Below, piece after piece: positions 32,916 through 34,073 of a DNA stretch of 34,073 bases. A program made the position numbers and the translations under genes. Position 1 is the stretch's first letter. The number at the start of each line of letters is the position of its first letter. Source of the DNA: Niabella sp. (lineage in GTDB: Bacteria; Bacteroidota; Bacteroidia; Chitinophagales; Chitinophagaceae); assembly GCA_027493055.1 (NCBI GenBank), contig JAPUDO010000127.1, positions 1-34,073 on the forward strand, given 5' to 3'. The notes beneath the pieces were generated by a model. The model was not told where the DNA came from. It ran no database searches and worked only from the letters and a program-made list of their open reading frames with translations.

Positions 32916-33638
32916 TCAGAAAGATTTATCAAGATAATACGGCTGCAATAACTGTATAAATGCATCAGTATAAAAATTCTTCTTTTTAATAACTATTTCG
33001 CTGGTTGCTATACCGGTATTGCTAAAGGAGCCTTTGAGGATTATTCTGAAAGGAGCGTGGTTCTCTGTTTGCCGTACAAAAACAATCTCGTTAATAAATA
33101 AACGGCTTGCGGTTATTATTTCCTGTATGTCTTCCTGCCGTTTTGCAGGCAATAATAAGTAGAAAGCGCCTTCAGGCTGCAATAGTTTTTCAATTAATGG
33201 TATTAGTTCATTCAGCTTTAAACCGTCATCATGATGGGCAATGTTTTTTCCTTTAACGCTGCTTTTCAGATCGCTTTCATAAAAAGGAGGGTTGCTGATA
33301 ATACTATCATATTTCTTAGGATAGCTGAAAGACCGTGTATCTGCATTAAATACCTGCATCCGGTTATAAAAGGGTGAAGCGCTGATGTTTTTTACTGACT
33401 GATGGTAATCGCTTTCCTGCAATTCAATACCATCAATGCTTCCGGGAATTTGTTGTGCCAGCATCAGGCTTAGTAAACCGCTGCCGCTTCCAATGTCGAG
33501 TATGTGGAGGGGTGTACCGGTTGTTTTCATATCTTTAGCAGCCCAGGCTCCAAACAGGCAGGAGTCCGTAGTTACTTTCATGCTACACTGATCATGATAA
33601 ATGATAAACTGCTTAAATTGAAAATAGGGATTGGGCAA
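32916..33638 (-). CDS. trmN6: tRNA1(Val) (adenine(37)-N6)-methyltransferase TrmN6
   Basis: TrmN6 (YfiC) methylates A37 of tRNA1(Val) using SAM. The 240-residue protein begins with PNPYFQFKQFIIYHDQCSMKV-type sequence, as in Bacteroidota homologues. Motif I is DIGSGSGLLSLMLA (about residues 48-61), and the catalytic SNPPFYES (about 114-121) is the NPPF motif of N6-adenine methylases. The start appears to be TTG at 33638: no in-frame ATG exists between it and the upstream in-frame TAA. The repeat block begins directly upstream and may have replaced the original 5' region. Confidence 0.9.
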   Translation of the reverse strand: MPNPYFQFKQFIIYHDQCSMKVTTDSCLFGAWAAKDMKTTGTPLHILDIGSGSGLLSLMLAQQIPGSIDGIELQESDYHQSVKNISASPFYNRMQVFNADTRSFSYPKKYDSIISNPPFYESDLKSSVKGKNIAHHDDGLKLNELIPLIEKLLQPEGAFYLLLPAKRQEDIQEIITASRLFINEIVFVRQTENHAPFRIILKGSFSNTGIATSEIVIKKKNFYTDAFIQLLQPYYLDKSF

Positions 33639-34020
33639 GAGAGTAGATTTTAGACGTTAGACATTAGATACTGGATGCTGGATCATGGTTCATAGTTCAT
33701 GGATCATGGTTCATAGTAAAGGCCAGAGGCATAAAGCTTGAGGCTTTTAGCTTCTGGCCTCCAGCCTTCAGCTTTGAGTGTTCGGATATTCTATACACAA
33801 TCGAAAAATATTCAATAACCAATTTTCAATACATCAATTTTCAATCGTAGTAAAGAACTTTCAGCTTTTAGCTTTCATCTCGTACATCGTACATTATACT
33901 GGTTCCAGGTTTCAAGTTGCAGGTTTCTGGCTTCAGTAATGCTTTTAGCCTTTAGCTTTCATGATGAATACTAGTTCCGGTTTTCAGACGGAGATTTAAC
34001 ATTCTATATTTAATATTCAA
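33639..34020. repeat. Mosaic intergenic repeat block, copy 2
   Basis: No gene is visible. The block holds TTAGACGTTAGACATTAG; tandem GTTCATAGTTCATGG words (about 33683-33718); a hairpin AGGCCAGA/TCTGGCCT (33720-33760); the ~80-bp core in reverse orientation (33774-33855); TTTTAGCTTTCAT words; and CGTACATCGTACAT. The core and its flanks match 17463-17780 as reverse complement, module by module. The TTAGACGTTAGA word is the exception: it has the same strand orientation in both blocks and sits next to a gene start in each. Confidence 0.85.
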
Positions 34021-34066
34021 CATAGGATTATGTAGAATAATCTCAAAGCTTTTTTATTACTGGATA
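34021..34066. repeat. Right-end copy of the 46-bp terminal inverted repeat
   Basis: These 46 bases are the exact reverse complement of 1-46. With the preceding bases they also form a hairpin: ATTCAACATA (34015-34024) against TATGTAGAAT, loop GGAT, one mismatch. Seven further bases follow to the window end. Confidence 0.85.
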
Positions 34067-34073
34067 AGGATGC

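Noticed and set aside
33683-33910. CRISPR-like array of short repeats
   Set aside because: The repeated words (GTTCATAGTTCATGG, TTTTAGCTTTCAT) are short, imperfect and without regular spacers, and no cas gene is near. They are simple-sequence modules.
1-34066. Integrated mobile element bounded by the 46-bp inverted repeats
   Set aside because: No transposase, integrase or phage gene is present, and most content is housekeeping. A repeat-bounded contig is the simpler reading.

Overview
The window looks like chromosomal DNA of a Bacteroidota bacterium, most likely a Chitinophagaceae-type soil or freshwater organism. The supporting signs are: gene families typical of the phylum (a SecG/LptE/sigma-54-regulator cluster, DUF177-rpmF-plsX, TlpA-type thiol proteins); -7 boxes of the TAnnTTTG type placed just upstream of starts; almost no Shine-Dalgarno sequences; and intergenic DNA full of short AT-rich repeat words and GC-rich palindromes. 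The genus is inference. Both ends carry the same 46 bp in opposite orientation, so the window may be a whole contig that ends in a dispersed repeat.

Layout. 151-2135 (minus): a BrkB/YihY membrane protein and MltG. 2300-7250 (minus): miaB, an orphan MNT antitoxin with an in-frame HepT toxin remnant, a sigma-54-type regulator, LptE, a TPR-like protein and SecG. 7607-9565 (plus): DUF177 protein, ribosomal protein L32 and plsX. 9633-15787 (plus): two tandem TlpA-like secreted proteins of about 635 aa, a bile-acid-symporter-family transporter and an XAC2610-like secreted protein. 15913-16451 (minus): a RelE/ParE-type toxin with its partner. 16576-17406 (minus): purU. 17407-17784: a repeat block. 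17785-22034 (minus): a four-gene heptose cluster (glycosyltransferase, hddA, gmhA, hddC-gmhB fusion) that could encode the whole route from sedoheptulose 7-phosphate to GDP-D-glycero-alpha-D-manno-heptose, presumably for surface glycans. 22149-23489 (plus): pcm and a LysE-family exporter. 23512-24828 (minus): a membrane-bound iron-sulfur protein. 24978-25502 (plus): a PyrR-like phosphoribosyltransferase. 25597-26457 (minus): a lipoprotein-like dienelactone hydrolase. 26570-28516 (plus): cmk and a Tat-exported Gfo/Idh/MocA oxidoreductase. 28555-32784: a GlxA-type regulator (minus) divergent from six small genes of detoxification-type families (plus). 32916-33638 (minus): trmN6. 33639-34073: a second repeat block.

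The most notable structure lies outside classical genes. Two genes (miaB and the hddC-gmhB fusion) carry related GC-rich palindromic elements in frame. The MNT gene runs straight past its stop codon into the last 43 codons of a HepT toxin, with the toxin's R-X4-H-X-Y motif intact. A mosaic repeat of several hundred bp occurs twice in opposite orientation, 16 kb apart. The divergent glycosyltransferase and pcm genes have -7 boxes so close to their ATGs that both mRNAs may be nearly leaderless. I found no tRNA, rRNA, CRISPR array, prophage or transposase gene. No clearly new defence or biosynthetic system stands out.
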